59,109 nucleotides of DNA. Source: an uncultured Verrucomicrobiota bacterium (lineage in GTDB: Bacteria > Verrucomicrobiota > Verrucomicrobiia > Limisphaerales > UBA1319). The notes under the pieces are model-generated. The model made no database searches and was not told the origin of the DNA. It saw nothing but the letters and a program-made list of their open reading frames with translations. Positions 8,113-15,605 of this stretch are shown here, piece by piece. Location of the stretch: the NCBI GenBank assembly GCA_903845125.1, contig CAIMWS010000048.1, positions 1-59,109 on the forward strand, written 5' to 3'. Both the position numbers and the translations under genes were made by a program. The stretch's first letter is position 1; each line of letters begins with the position of its first letter.

Positions 8113-9291
8113 ATGATGAAGAAATTCCGTTATATGGAAGCGGCAGCCATCCTGCTCGTTTGGGGGGCCTCGATGGCGGCCACTCACGCCGAAACTGGTG
8201 GGAAAATGATCATTTCCCGGGAGGTGGACGCGACCAAGACAATCCCCATCAACCTCAGCGGTTACACGGGGGAAGTGTTATCCACTCTGAAGTTTGACTT
8301 GGAGGTGGTCGGTTTTTCGATGGCCGGGCCGGAGCAGGCGGATTACCTGGTGGTGGGCAGCAACGCCAGCCGGGTGGAGGCACGGGTATCGAATCGTTTC
8401 AGCAAGGCGGAAATCCTGGCCAAGGCCTACAGCGGCGCATCCCTGCGCGCCCAAGCCCATGCGCTCGCTGACGATATCGTGGAAAAAATCCGGCAGGTGC
8501 CTGGGATCGCCCAAACCAAAATCGCCTTCAAATTGGAATCCGGGGGGACCAGCGAAATTTGCATCGCCGATTATGACGGCTTCAACGTCATCAAAATCAC
8601 CAACGACCGTTCGCTGGTGGCCGCGCCCGCCTGGTCGCCGGGCCGGAAAAAGCTTTATTACACCTCCTACCGCCTGGGAAACCCGGATATTTACGCGCAC
8701 GTTCTGGCGACCGGGGAGCGCCAGGCGATCGCCAAATACACGGGCCTGAACACCAGCGCAGCGGTATCGCCCGATGGCCGGCGAGTGGCCATGATCCTGA
8801 GCAAAGGCGGCAGCCCGGACATTTACTTGAGCAATCCCGATGGATCGGGCTTGCGCCAGCTCACCTCCACCCGGGAGGACGAATCCTCCCCGTGTTGGTC
8901 CCCGGACGGGCAGACGCTGTGCTTTGCCTCCCGCCAGACCGGCCGGGCTTCGCTATATACCATGCCTGCCGCGGGCGGGGCCATGAAGCGCCTGCGCACT
9001 GAAAATGTGGCCAGCGTAACGGAGCCTGATTGGTCACCGGATGGGAAAAACATCGCTTTCACCACCACCACGGGTGGTTTTCACATTTGCACCGTGCCCG
9101 CCCAAGGGGGCGTCGCAGAGGTGTTGGTGCCCGGGGAATACCCTTCCTGGTCACCCAATTCGCGCACCTTGATTCTCAGCCGGCGTAACGGCAACCGATA
9201 TGTTTTGTCTTTGCTTGACGTCCCCACCAAGAAGGTGAAGGATATAGGACAAATTTCGGGAAATGCGTCACAGCCCGATTGGGCTAAGTAG
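8113..9291 (+). CDS. tolB: Tol-Pal system protein TolB
   Basis: A periplasmic protein of 392 residues. A signal peptide (about residues 1-27, ending ATHAE) is followed by the N-terminal TolB domain (about 30-130) and then a beta-propeller of PD40 blades. Repeated blade motifs are visible: AAPAWSPGRKKLYYTSY, AVSPDGRRVAMILS, SSPCWSPDGQTLCFAS, EPDWSPDGKNIAFTT, YPSWSPNSRTLILSRR. TolB binds Pal and is released during Tol-driven constriction. It follows tolA after 2 bp and precedes pal, the standard order. Confidence 0.93.
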   Translation: MMKKFRYMEAAAILLVWGASMAATHAETGGKMIISREVDATKTIPINLSGYTGEVLSTLKFDLEVVGFSMAGPEQADYLVVGSNASRVEARVSNRFSKAEILAKAYSGASLRAQAHALADDIVEKIRQVPGIAQTKIAFKLESGGTSEICIADYDGFNVIKITNDRSLVAAPAWSPGRKKLYYTSYRLGNPDIYAHVLATGERQAIAKYTGLNTSAAVSPDGRRVAMILSKGGSPDIYLSNPDGSGLRQLTSTREDESSPCWSPDGQTLCFASRQTGRASLYTMPAAGGAMKRLRTENVASVTEPDWSPDGKNIAFTTTTGGFHICTVPAQGGVAEVLVPGEYPSWSPNSRTLILSRRNGNRYVLSLLDVPTKKVKDIGQISGNASQPDWAK

Positions 9292-9321
9292 GCGGCTTCC
9301 CTTTATACCGGAGACCTAAAG

Positions 9322-9948
9322 ATGAAACGCTCAAGTTTGGTAAATTTACTCGTGTTGGGGCTGGCCCTCGCCGTTGGTGGTTTTGGCTGCAAACACCGGC
9401 CCAAAGGGCCGACCCCCATTCCCGGCCAAAAAACTGCCGTCGCCGGCCCCGGCACTGAAGGCCGTGCCACCCCGCCCATTGGCGGTGGCTTGGATAAGGA
9501 TAACCGGCCGGATTCAGAAGACCTCAAACCCGGGCAAGGCGGCACTCCGCTGCCCAGCGATCGCGGATATTTTGAGGGACGCCCCACCGATGGCAAAATC
9601 TTTGAAGCTTACACCGTGTATTTTGATTACGATCGGCACAACGTGAAGCCGGACCAAGTGGCCAAAGTTCAGGCCGTGGCCGATTTCTTTAAATCCGCCC
9701 CGGCGGGCGACGACCTGGTGATCGAAGGCCATTGCGACGAACGCGGCACCGATGAATACAACCGCGCCCTCGGGGAACGGCGCGCCCTGGCAGTGCGGGA
9801 AATGCTGACCCAGATGGGGTTGGCGGCGGGCCGCATCCGCACCATCAGTTACGGCAAGGATAAACCCGTGGCCGAGGGCCATAGCGAAGATGCCTGGTCG
9901 AAAAACCGCCGCGGGCAATTCCTGCTGCTCCTGCCCAAGGATAAGTAA
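9322..9948 (+). CDS. pal: Peptidoglycan-associated lipoprotein Pal
   Basis: A 208-residue outer-membrane lipoprotein. The signal sequence ends in a lipobox with Cys23 (AVGGFGC). A Pro/Gly-rich linker (about 24-95) leads to an OmpA-like peptidoglycan-binding domain (about 98-205). That domain has the typical YFDYDRHNVKPDQ start and the IEGHCDERGTDEYN...LGERRA ligand-binding motif. It anchors the outer membrane to peptidoglycan and is the last gene of the tol operon, followed by a strong terminator. Confidence 0.95.
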   Translation: MKRSSLVNLLVLGLALAVGGFGCKHRPKGPTPIPGQKTAVAGPGTEGRATPPIGGGLDKDNRPDSEDLKPGQGGTPLPSDRGYFEGRPTDGKIFEAYTVYFDYDRHNVKPDQVAKVQAVADFFKSAPAGDDLVIEGHCDERGTDEYNRALGERRALAVREMLTQMGLAAGRIRTISYGKDKPVAEGHSEDAWSKNRRGQFLLLLPKDK

Positions 9949-9975
9949 AAGCTGGTTACAGTTATTCCGAAGCCA

Positions 9976-10007
9976 ATCTGCCGGCATCCCGCCGGCAGAT
10001 TTTTTTT
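9976..10007 (+). terminator. Intrinsic terminator of the tol-pal operon
   Basis: A perfect 10-bp stem ATCTGCCGGC/GCCGGCAGAT (9976-9985 with 9991-10000), loop ATCCC, then eight T residues. Confidence 0.95.
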
Positions 10008-10081
10008 GCGGTTGCCCCCACCGCTTCATCAATCCAAACGGGGCTTAAACACGGCGGTTCCCGCGGATCTTGAATTCGCGT

Positions 10082-10111
10082 TTGACAGGCGGGCCGATTT
10101 GCAACTTTACT
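10082..10111 (+). promoter_or_regulatory. Candidate promoter of tatA-tatC
   Basis: TTGACA at 10082-10087 and TTTACT at 10106-10111 with an 18-nt spacer. The -35 plus downstream bases (TTGACAGGCGGGCC) are identical to those before leuA. Confidence 0.5.
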
Positions 10112-10148
10112 TGTCCGCGGCAGTGGAGTACCGTTTATCCAAGAAGTT

Positions 10149-10469
10149 ATGAACGTGATATTTGCAGCATTTCTCGGAGGCTGGGAGATCGTTTTGATCC
10201 TGGCCGTGGTTTTGATTTTGTTCGGAGCCAAGAGGCTGCCTGAGCTGGCCAAAGGTTTGGGGCAGGGCATCAAGGAGTTCAAAAAAGCTACCCGGGATGT
10301 GCAGGATGAACTGCAGAGCGCCATTGAGGACAACCCACCGCCCCGGCGCTATTCAAACCCTTCCGAACCGGTGGTTCCCGCGCAAAACTCCACTCCCGCC
10401 ACCCCGGCGGCGACTGAAAGTGCCACCACCACTGCCACCCCGGCATCCTCCACGCCAAAAGCTCACTAG
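10149..10469 (+). CDS. tatA: Sec-independent translocase subunit TatA
   Basis: A 106-residue TatA/B family protein. A short hydrophobic helix (about residues 10-25) is followed by the hinge and amphipathic helix [23 protein letters not shown], the defining TatA signature. A Pro/Thr/Ala-rich tail makes up the last 45 residues. TatA oligomers form the transport pore for folded proteins with twin-arginine signals; three such substrates are encoded in this window. It is followed after 26 bp by tatC, with no separate tatB nearby, so TatA may serve both roles. Confidence 0.95.
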   Translation: MNVIFAAFLGGWEIVLILAVVLILFGAKRLPELAKGLGQGIKEFKKATRDVQDELQSAIEDNPPPRRYSNPSEPVVPAQNSTPATPAATESATTTATPASSTPKAH

Positions 10470-10495
10470 CTTATTACCACATAGAGCAAACAGGC

Positions 10496-11539
10496 ATGTC
10501 AGAAGAGGTGGATGAGCTGCGTCCCGCGGACGAGGGGGACGAGGGGGACGAAGCGGATGGTGGGGGCGAGGTAAAGTCGTTCCTGGAGCATTTGGAGGAT
10601 CTCCGATGGGTTCTCATCAAATGCCTCGTGGTCGTCACAGTGGGCATGATTATCTGCCTGGCGGCGGGTAATTGGCTGATGGGTGTCCTGCTATGGCCGC
10701 TGGAAAAGGCGTTTGAAAATTCCCCCGGGAAAAACCATTACGTGCGGTTGGTGGTGGGCACGAATGTGCTGGGCACTTACCGGGTGGATACCAATCAATA
10801 CCAGGGGGTCACTTGGGGTGAAAACCAGATGGTCACCCTGAATATGCAGCCTAAAATATCCGGCACGGAACTGGTCATGGGCTTGCTCCAAACGACCAAT
10901 GCGCCCGGGTCCATCCTGCCGAAAACCCCGGTCAACCTGTTCAATCCGAGCCCGGCTGGAGGATTCATTGTCGCCTTCCAAATCGCCGTTTACGGCGGAA
11001 TCATTTTAACCTCGCCGTTCCTGTTCTATTTCATCATTCAATTCGTGGTCCCGGCCCTGAAGCGCAAGGAAAAGAAATATATGGGCCGCGGTTTGCTCGT
11101 AGGCATGGGCTTGTTTTCTACTGGCGTGTGCTTCTGTTATTATGTGCTGATGCCCCTGGCGCTGCGCGCGTCGCGCGCCTATTCCGAATGGTTGGGCGTA
11201 TCCGCCGCCTTGTGGACCGCGGAGCAATATATCAGCTTTGTCTGCAAATTCATTTTAGGCATGGGCCTGGGTTTTGAGATGCCCGTGATTCTGCTGGTTT
11301 TCGTCAAGCTCGGCGTCCTGGATTACCAAAAACTGGCCGGTTTCCGGCGGTATATGATCGTGATCAACCTGGTCTTGGGAGCGGTGCTTACCACGCCGGA
11401 GGTTTTAACCCAGGTGATGATGGCCCTGCCCTTGCAAGTCCTTTACGAGATCACGGTGTGGATCGCCTGGTATTGGGAACGCAAAGAGAAATTGAAAGCG
11501 GCGAACCCGGACCAATCCATCGACACAGTGGCCAGTTGA
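10496..11539 (+). CDS. tatC: Sec-independent translocase subunit TatC with enlarged first periplasmic loop
   Basis: A 347-residue polytopic membrane protein that recognises twin-arginine signals. The first conserved element FLEHLEDLRWVLIK (residues 29-42) matches the HLxELR motif. Helix 1 is at about 40-60, and the conserved acidic site after helix 2 is in ALKRKEKK (about 187-194). It has an acidic N-terminal extension (residues 1-26). The loop between helices 1 and 2 runs from about residue 62 to 155, around 60 residues longer than in the E. coli protein. The insert lacks hydrophobic helices, so it should lie in the periplasm. Overall length exceeds the usual 240-260 residues for these reasons. 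Confidence 0.93.
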   Translation: MSEEVDELRPADEGDEGDEADGGGEVKSFLEHLEDLRWVLIKCLVVVTVGMIICLAAGNWLMGVLLWPLEKAFENSPGKNHYVRLVVGTNVLGTYRVDTNQYQGVTWGENQMVTLNMQPKISGTELVMGLLQTTNAPGSILPKTPVNLFNPSPAGGFIVAFQIAVYGGIILTSPFLFYFIIQFVVPALKRKEKKYMGRGLLVGMGLFSTGVCFCYYVLMPLALRASRAYSEWLGVSAALWTAEQYISFVCKFILGMGLGFEMPVILLVFVKLGVLDYQKLAGFRRYMIVINLVLGAVLTTPEVLTQVMMALPLQVLYEITVWIAWYWERKEKLKAANPDQSIDTVAS

Positions 11540-11878
11540 AATTGGTTTTCTGGCGCTGGGGCGGTGTTCATGCCATGGGGTTGGTGGGGCTTTTGGGGCA
11601 AGGTTTTGGCGTTGGTCATTAACCGGCGCGTGACGGGTATCTTCATGCCCCACCCTTCGCGACTGACGCAAAAAACCTGCGGAGTGATTACCTTCCCCTC
11701 GGCAGCACCCAGTTTGCCAACTACCGAAAAACGGGGATCAGGCGGTTTCCTAAAGCGGTGTGAACCAGACAATTCCGGCACCTCCGCCAGCCACCATAAA
11801 AAATCAGTGTCGAAGTCCACGAAACACGGAAAATGGCTTTACATGGGAAACCAGCAGCGGTAGCTTTTGGGATCAGAA
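11540..11878. other. Intergenic stretch without a recognised feature
   Basis: These 339 bases contain a short open frame (11564-11863) with atypical composition, Trp/Pro-rich at the start and without a ribosome site. No terminator or clear promoter could be seen. Confidence 0.4.
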
Positions 11879-12316
11879 ATGAAACATATGCGAATTTCAA
11901 CCGTGTTTTCGACTGCCTTGGCCGGAATTGCTCTGTTTGCCGCCGGTTGTGCCGGCCCGGAACAGAAACTGGGCCGAGGAATCAGCAACGCCACCGAGTT
12001 TGCCCGCATGGGCGAAATGCGGAGTTCCATGGAGACCACATGCTTGTGGGAAGGAAGCGATGCTTCTTACACCACCGGCGTCGTGCGCGGCTTCAATAAA
12101 TCGGTCGCCCGGACGGTGGTGGGGGCTTGCGAAATCGCCACGTTCCCGGTACCCAGCTACGATCCGATGTTCACCAACTACCTGTCCGTCAAACCCCGCT
12201 ATCCTGAGAGTTACCGGCCGCGCATCCTGGGTGGGGCGGATACCAATTTGGGCTTTGCGGGTGGAGATATTATGCCGCTTGTTCCGGGAAGCCGTTTCTA
12301 TATTTTTGAGGAATAG
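11879..12316 (+). CDS. TIGR04073-like exosortase-associated small lipoprotein
   Basis: A 145-residue protein with a lipoprotein signal: hydrophobic ALAGIALFAAG and Cys24 as the likely lipidation site. The mature part has the pattern LGRGISNATEFARMGEMRSSMETT...GVVRGFNKSVARTVVGACEIATFPVPSYDPMF. This matches what I remember of the TIGR04073 family, found in genomes with exosortase/PEP-CTERM systems; the assignment is from memory. No exosortase gene lies in the window. The start was placed at the ATG at 11879, with GGGATC six bases upstream; an in-frame TTG at 11867 is less likely. Confidence 0.75.
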   Translation: MKHMRISTVFSTALAGIALFAAGCAGPEQKLGRGISNATEFARMGEMRSSMETTCLWEGSDASYTTGVVRGFNKSVARTVVGACEIATFPVPSYDPMFTNYLSVKPRYPESYRPRILGGADTNLGFAGGDIMPLVPGSRFYIFEE

Positions 12317-12333
12317 CCTGACCTTTTTACCAT

Positions 12334-12372
12334 TGCGCCAACCGGTCTTGAACCGTTGGCGCATTTTTGTTT
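12334..12372 (+). terminator. Terminator-like hairpin abutting the ispE start codon
   Basis: A perfect 9-bp stem TGCGCCAAC/GTTGGCGCA (12334-12342 with 12355-12363) is followed by TTTTTGTTT and then directly by the ATG of ispE at 12373. It would end transcription of the lipoprotein gene and leaves no room for a ribosome-binding site before ispE. Confidence 0.75.
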
Positions 12373-13251
12373 ATGGAATACGAGTTCAAATCCCCGTGCA
12401 AAATCAATTTGCTGCTGAATATCCTGGGGAAAAGACCGGATGGTTTCCACGATTTGGAGACCATTTTCCTGCCGGTTCAAATCCATGACCGCCTGATTTT
12501 CTCGACCGGGCAACCCGGCATCCAATTGACCTGCTCGGATAGCCACCTGCCCAGCGGGCCGGAAAACCTGGTAACGCGAGCAGCCCAAGGCTTTTTCCAG
12601 GCGGCTGGTATCCAACCAGGCATCCGGATCCACCTCGAAAAAAATATTCCCGTGGCGGCCGGTTTGGGGGGGGGCAGCGGCAATGCGGCGATCACCTTGC
12701 GGGCGCTGAATGAGATTTTCAACCAACCCTTGGACCGGGCAAAACTGCAGGATTTGGCCGCTGACCTTGGCTCCGATGTCCCCTTTTTCCTGTATGACCA
12801 GGCCTGCCTGGGCGAAGGGCGCGGCGAGCGACTGTCGCCCTTAGGCAGGCTGCCTGCCTTGGAAGGCAGCCATCTGTTGTTGATCCATCCCAGCTTTGGG
12901 GTGCCCACCGCCTGGGCCTACCGGCAGCTGGCAAAATACCCGGATGCCCAAAACGGTGTCCCCGGCCGGGCGGCGCAGTTGGCCAAAAAACTCGCCACCG
13001 GCACGCTCAAGGATGCACGAAGCGATTTTTTCAACGCCTTGGAAGCCCCGGTTTTGCCCAAATACCCATTCCTGGCGCTGGTCCGGGAATTCCTGGCGGA
13101 ACAAGGAGCCACGGTCAGCCTGATGTCGGGCAGCGGCTCCAGTCTGTTCGCGATCCTGCCCGGAAAACTGCAAGCCGAGTCGCTGAGAGAGAATTTCCAC
13201 TGCCGGTTTGGCCAGGCTTGGAATGCAGTGGTTCCCTTGTCGGGATCCTAA
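12373..13251 (+). CDS. ispE: 4-diphosphocytidyl-2-C-methyl-D-erythritol kinase
   Basis: A 292-residue GHMP-family kinase of the MEP isoprenoid pathway; it phosphorylates CDP-ME at the 2-hydroxyl. The N-terminal motif SPCKINLLLNILGKRPDGFHDLET has the Lys and His positions of the IspE substrate pocket. The ATP-binding glycine loop is PVAAGLGGGSGNAA (about residues 93-106). DLGSDVPFF carries the catalytic Asp, and the C-terminal GHMP motif is MSGSGSSLFAI. The length is normal. The ATG at 12373 fits the family start exactly. It directly follows a terminator-like hairpin, so its expression is unusual (see findings). Confidence 0.95.
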   Translation: MEYEFKSPCKINLLLNILGKRPDGFHDLETIFLPVQIHDRLIFSTGQPGIQLTCSDSHLPSGPENLVTRAAQGFFQAAGIQPGIRIHLEKNIPVAAGLGGGSGNAAITLRALNEIFNQPLDRAKLQDLAADLGSDVPFFLYDQACLGEGRGERLSPLGRLPALEGSHLLLIHPSFGVPTAWAYRQLAKYPDAQNGVPGRAAQLAKKLATGTLKDARSDFFNALEAPVLPKYPFLALVREFLAEQGATVSLMSGSGSSLFAILPGKLQAESLRENFHCRFGQAWNAVVPLSGS

Positions 13252-13345
13252 TTCCGCCAGCCGGTTTGCTTTTTGCCCAATTCCCCGCCCCTGGCGGAGG
13301 AAGGAGGAGACCCTGGCTGGCTCAGGCGTGCGGGGCAACTTCGGG

Positions 13346-13741
13346 TCAGCGTTTAAACATCCTGCCCCACATCGAATTGGAGGCGGTGTTCTTTTTGGTA
13401 GCTTTCAGCTGGCCCAGGAGGGACTGAAAGGTGAGCAGCAATTTGTGCCACTGGTTTTCCAAACCGCGCAGGGAACCTTCGTTTAATTCGCTTAGAAAGC
13501 GGATGGAAGGGGCGTTGCCGATGACTCCGTGCACATCCTCCTTGTTGGGCGCTCCGCTTTCAAACGCGGAGAGGATCATCTCGAATTCCTGGATCAGGAT
13601 GCTTTTGACTTCCAGAAACTGGTCTTCCTGCTCTTGATTGAACTCCTTCTTGCGGGCCAGGTTGACATATTGGATAAACTGCTTCCAGCATTCGAGATAA
13701 TTTTCCAACTGCAAAATCAACTCGTCAATTTTATGTGACAT
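13346..13741 (-). CDS. Small alpha-helical hypothetical protein
   Basis: A 131-residue acidic, mainly helical protein without signal peptide or membrane segment. It starts MSHKIDELILQLENYLECWKQF and keeps heptad-like hydrophobic spacing over much of its length, ending in a basic MWGRMFKR tail. It is the last gene of a three-gene minus-strand operon behind a response regulator, 29 bp after the previous stop codon. No family is recognised. Its placement suggests a partner of the neighbouring roadblock-like proteins. Confidence 0.75.
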   Translation of the reverse strand: MSHKIDELILQLENYLECWKQFIQYVNLARKKEFNQEQEDQFLEVKSILIQEFEMILSAFESGAPNKEDVHGVIGNAPSIRFLSELNEGSLRGLENQWHKLLLTFQSLLGQLKATKKNTASNSMWGRMFKR

Positions 13742-13770
13742 AACAAAGGGTGGTTATTGGGCTGCACGGG

Positions 13771-14058
13771 TCAGGGCGGCGAGATGAAAATCATGGCTCC
13801 CCCCTTGAGTTCTTTGGCGGTGATGCGGAGGGCCGGATAGGTCAGCTGGAGCTCATTAAAAACCAACTGGGCTTCCTGGGCGGATCGGAAAATAGCCATT
13901 ACATCCTGGATGATGCGGTTGACCTTGGTTTCGGGAAAAGATTGGGACAGCGTAGAGGTGACAATGGCCCCGTTGCGGTCCACGGTCACACACCCCTTGG
14001 GCAGGCGCTCCAAGGATGGCCCGGCCTTCGCTTTGGAGAAAAAATTCAGGATACCCAT
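13771..14058 (-). CDS. Small roadblock-like protein
   Basis: A 95-residue protein, MGILNFFSKAKAG at the N-terminus, with the order strand-strand-helix-strand-strand suggested by CVTVDRNGAIVTST, a helix (RIIQDVMAIFRSAQEAQLVFNELQ) and a final LRITAKELKGGAMIFI. This resembles a short roadblock/LC7 fold, but the match is only by pattern. The ATG at 14058 lies inside the end of the response-regulator gene (13-bp overlap), which fixes the two as one operon and argues against the longer upstream frame to 14127. Function unknown; probably part of the MglA signalling module. Confidence 0.7.
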   Translation of the reverse strand: MGILNFFSKAKAGPSLERLPKGCVTVDRNGAIVTSTLSQSFPETKVNRIIQDVMAIFRSAQEAQLVFNELQLTYPALRITAKELKGGAMIFISPP

Positions 14059-15140
14059 GCGTCCACCACTTTCTTGAGGTTTTCCTTGATCTGATTGCCG
14101 GTTTGGGAATAGTGAAATCCCAGGCAAAACAGGCGTTCTGCGCCTTGGGCAACCCCCACCTGCGTGCGGAGGCCCAGCGCCATCAAATCATCCAATTTGC
14201 CAACATGCAGGGCTTCGCCCAGCGCATTGCATCGTTCCACGGTTTTCCGGGTCCAATCGGCCAACGCCTGGGGTTCCTCCACCGCCCAGGCATCGAGGGG
14301 ATGGGGGACGTTTCCAGCCAGGACCAAACCAAACTCCAAGCCCCGGAGGGAAGACCATTCAAAATGTTTGCGGGGGGCGGTGGCGACACCGGACTGGCTC
14401 GTGCCGCCCTCAGGCGAACCGGAGGTTTGCCCGGCCTGTCCTTCGTCCATGATCTGGGCGCTTTCCAGCAGCAAGCCGTCGATGGAGCTGAAAATTTTCC
14501 GGGCGCGCCCATGTTCGCCAGGAATGCATTCAAAGTTCCCCTTCTTCCAGGAAATGATTTTGTGGAAGGCGGGCTGGGCGGTCACATCTCCCACTTCGGC
14601 ATCCACCACATCCCCGTCTTGAAACCAGATCCGGCCTTCCACCGCGCCATTGATGACCTTGAGCGTGCTGGTATTGCGGCACAAGGCTTCCAGTTGGATG
14701 ATGTCGAGCATGGACTTGCTCTGAATCCCCCGAAATCCGGTCTGCTCTTTTTGCTCGAGCAATGATTCGATGCAATCCAGGAACAACTGGGTTTCGCGGG
14801 CATTGGTCGGCTTCACGAAGCAAAGATCCAGCCCCAGGGCGTAGGCCCGGGTCCGGAATTGCTCATCCGTGACCGAGGAAAGCACCACGGTTCGCATTTG
14901 GGGATATTTCCGCCGCACCACGGTCAAAACCTGGAGGCCATCCATCTGAGGCAGGTTTAAATCACAGATAAAAAGGGAAACCGGCTCCGCCTCGAGCAGG
15001 GCGATGGCGCGTGCACCGCTGGCACAAGTAATGACCTCCGGCTTGCAGGATAATTGCCCGAGCAACTCAGGATACAATTCGAGTATCCCCGGATCATCAT
15101 CCAACAGCAATATTTTGGGACGATCTTGCATCGTGTTCAT
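14046..15140 (-). CDS. Response regulator with DUF4388-like domain
   Basis: A 364-residue protein. Residues about 8-125 form a receiver domain with the acidic pair DDD (14-16), phospho-acceptor Asp60 in FICDLNLPQMDG and the conserved Lys in LCFVKP. Residues about 137-235 match the DUF4388/PatA-type pattern (MLDIIQLEALCRNTSTLKV, GRIWFQDGDVVDAEVGD, AFHKIISWKKGNFEC). The last 85 residues (ALADWTRKTVERCNALGEAL...LFCLGF) look roadblock-like. No DNA-binding domain is present, so output is probably protein-protein. DUF4388 regulators often occur next to MglA GTPases, as here with the divergent operon from 15606. The start is taken as the ATG at 15140; 15131 is possible. Confidence 0.85.
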   Translation of the reverse strand: MNTMQDRPKILLLDDDPGILELYPELLGQLSCKPEVITCASGARAIALLEAEPVSLFICDLNLPQMDGLQVLTVVRRKYPQMRTVVLSSVTDEQFRTRAYALGLDLCFVKPTNARETQLFLDCIESLLEQKEQTGFRGIQSKSMLDIIQLEALCRNTSTLKVINGAVEGRIWFQDGDVVDAEVGDVTAQPAFHKIISWKKGNFECIPGEHGRARKIFSSIDGLLLESAQIMDEGQAGQTSGSPEGGTSQSGVATAPRKHFEWSSLRGLEFGLVLAGNVPHPLDAWAVEEPQALADWTRKTVERCNALGEALHVGKLDDLMALGLRTQVGVAQGAERLFCLGFHYSQTGNQIKENLKKVVDAWVS

Positions 15141-15605
15141 TAATAGTTCTGCCGCCAATAGTCCGTATAAGGAAAATCAGCGCGCTTTTCAACAAAATAG
15201 TGCTTTTAATAGCCCAGACTGCCTCCGCCGGAAATCCGGGTCTGCCGCCCAATGGGGTAAACCGGGCGCTCCTTTGCGGGATGGTTGAAAAAAAGCCGGC
15301 CTTTTCAAAGGGATCCTGCGGGGGAATCAGGCCCCTCACCTTGCGCCGGGTCATGCATTGGGGAGCGAAATGATGGTGCAGCAGGTTATGGCGCAAGACG
15401 GGAAGTGAAGCGCCAGCATCGCTTGAATGGATCTGCAAGTGGCGCCTGACGAAGGTCTGGCACCAACAGCTCCGGCCCGCACGCCGGAGCCGATAACCGG
15501 GGTGCGGTTTTGGCCGGGCGACGCCGCCGGAAAAGGTTTTATTTTATCGACATTGGCCATGGATTTGTGCATATTGCCGCGAGCGACTGATTAGTCTTAC
15601 CTAAA
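15141..15605. other. Divergent intergenic region of the polarity module
   Basis: This holds the start regions of both divergent operons. A perfect 8-bp hairpin GCTCCGGC/GCCGGAGC with a 6-nt loop lies at 15469-15490. No T tract follows, so it could be an operator or RNA element rather than a terminator. No convincing promoter was picked by eye. Confidence 0.35.

Noticed and set aside
11564..11863. Possible small gene between tatC and the lipoprotein gene
   Set aside because: No ribosome-binding site and no protein-like composition.
13253..13298. Inverted repeat TCCGCCAG/CTGGCGGA between the convergent ispE and helical-protein genes
   Set aside because: A 30-nt loop and no T tract on either side; not convincing as a terminator.
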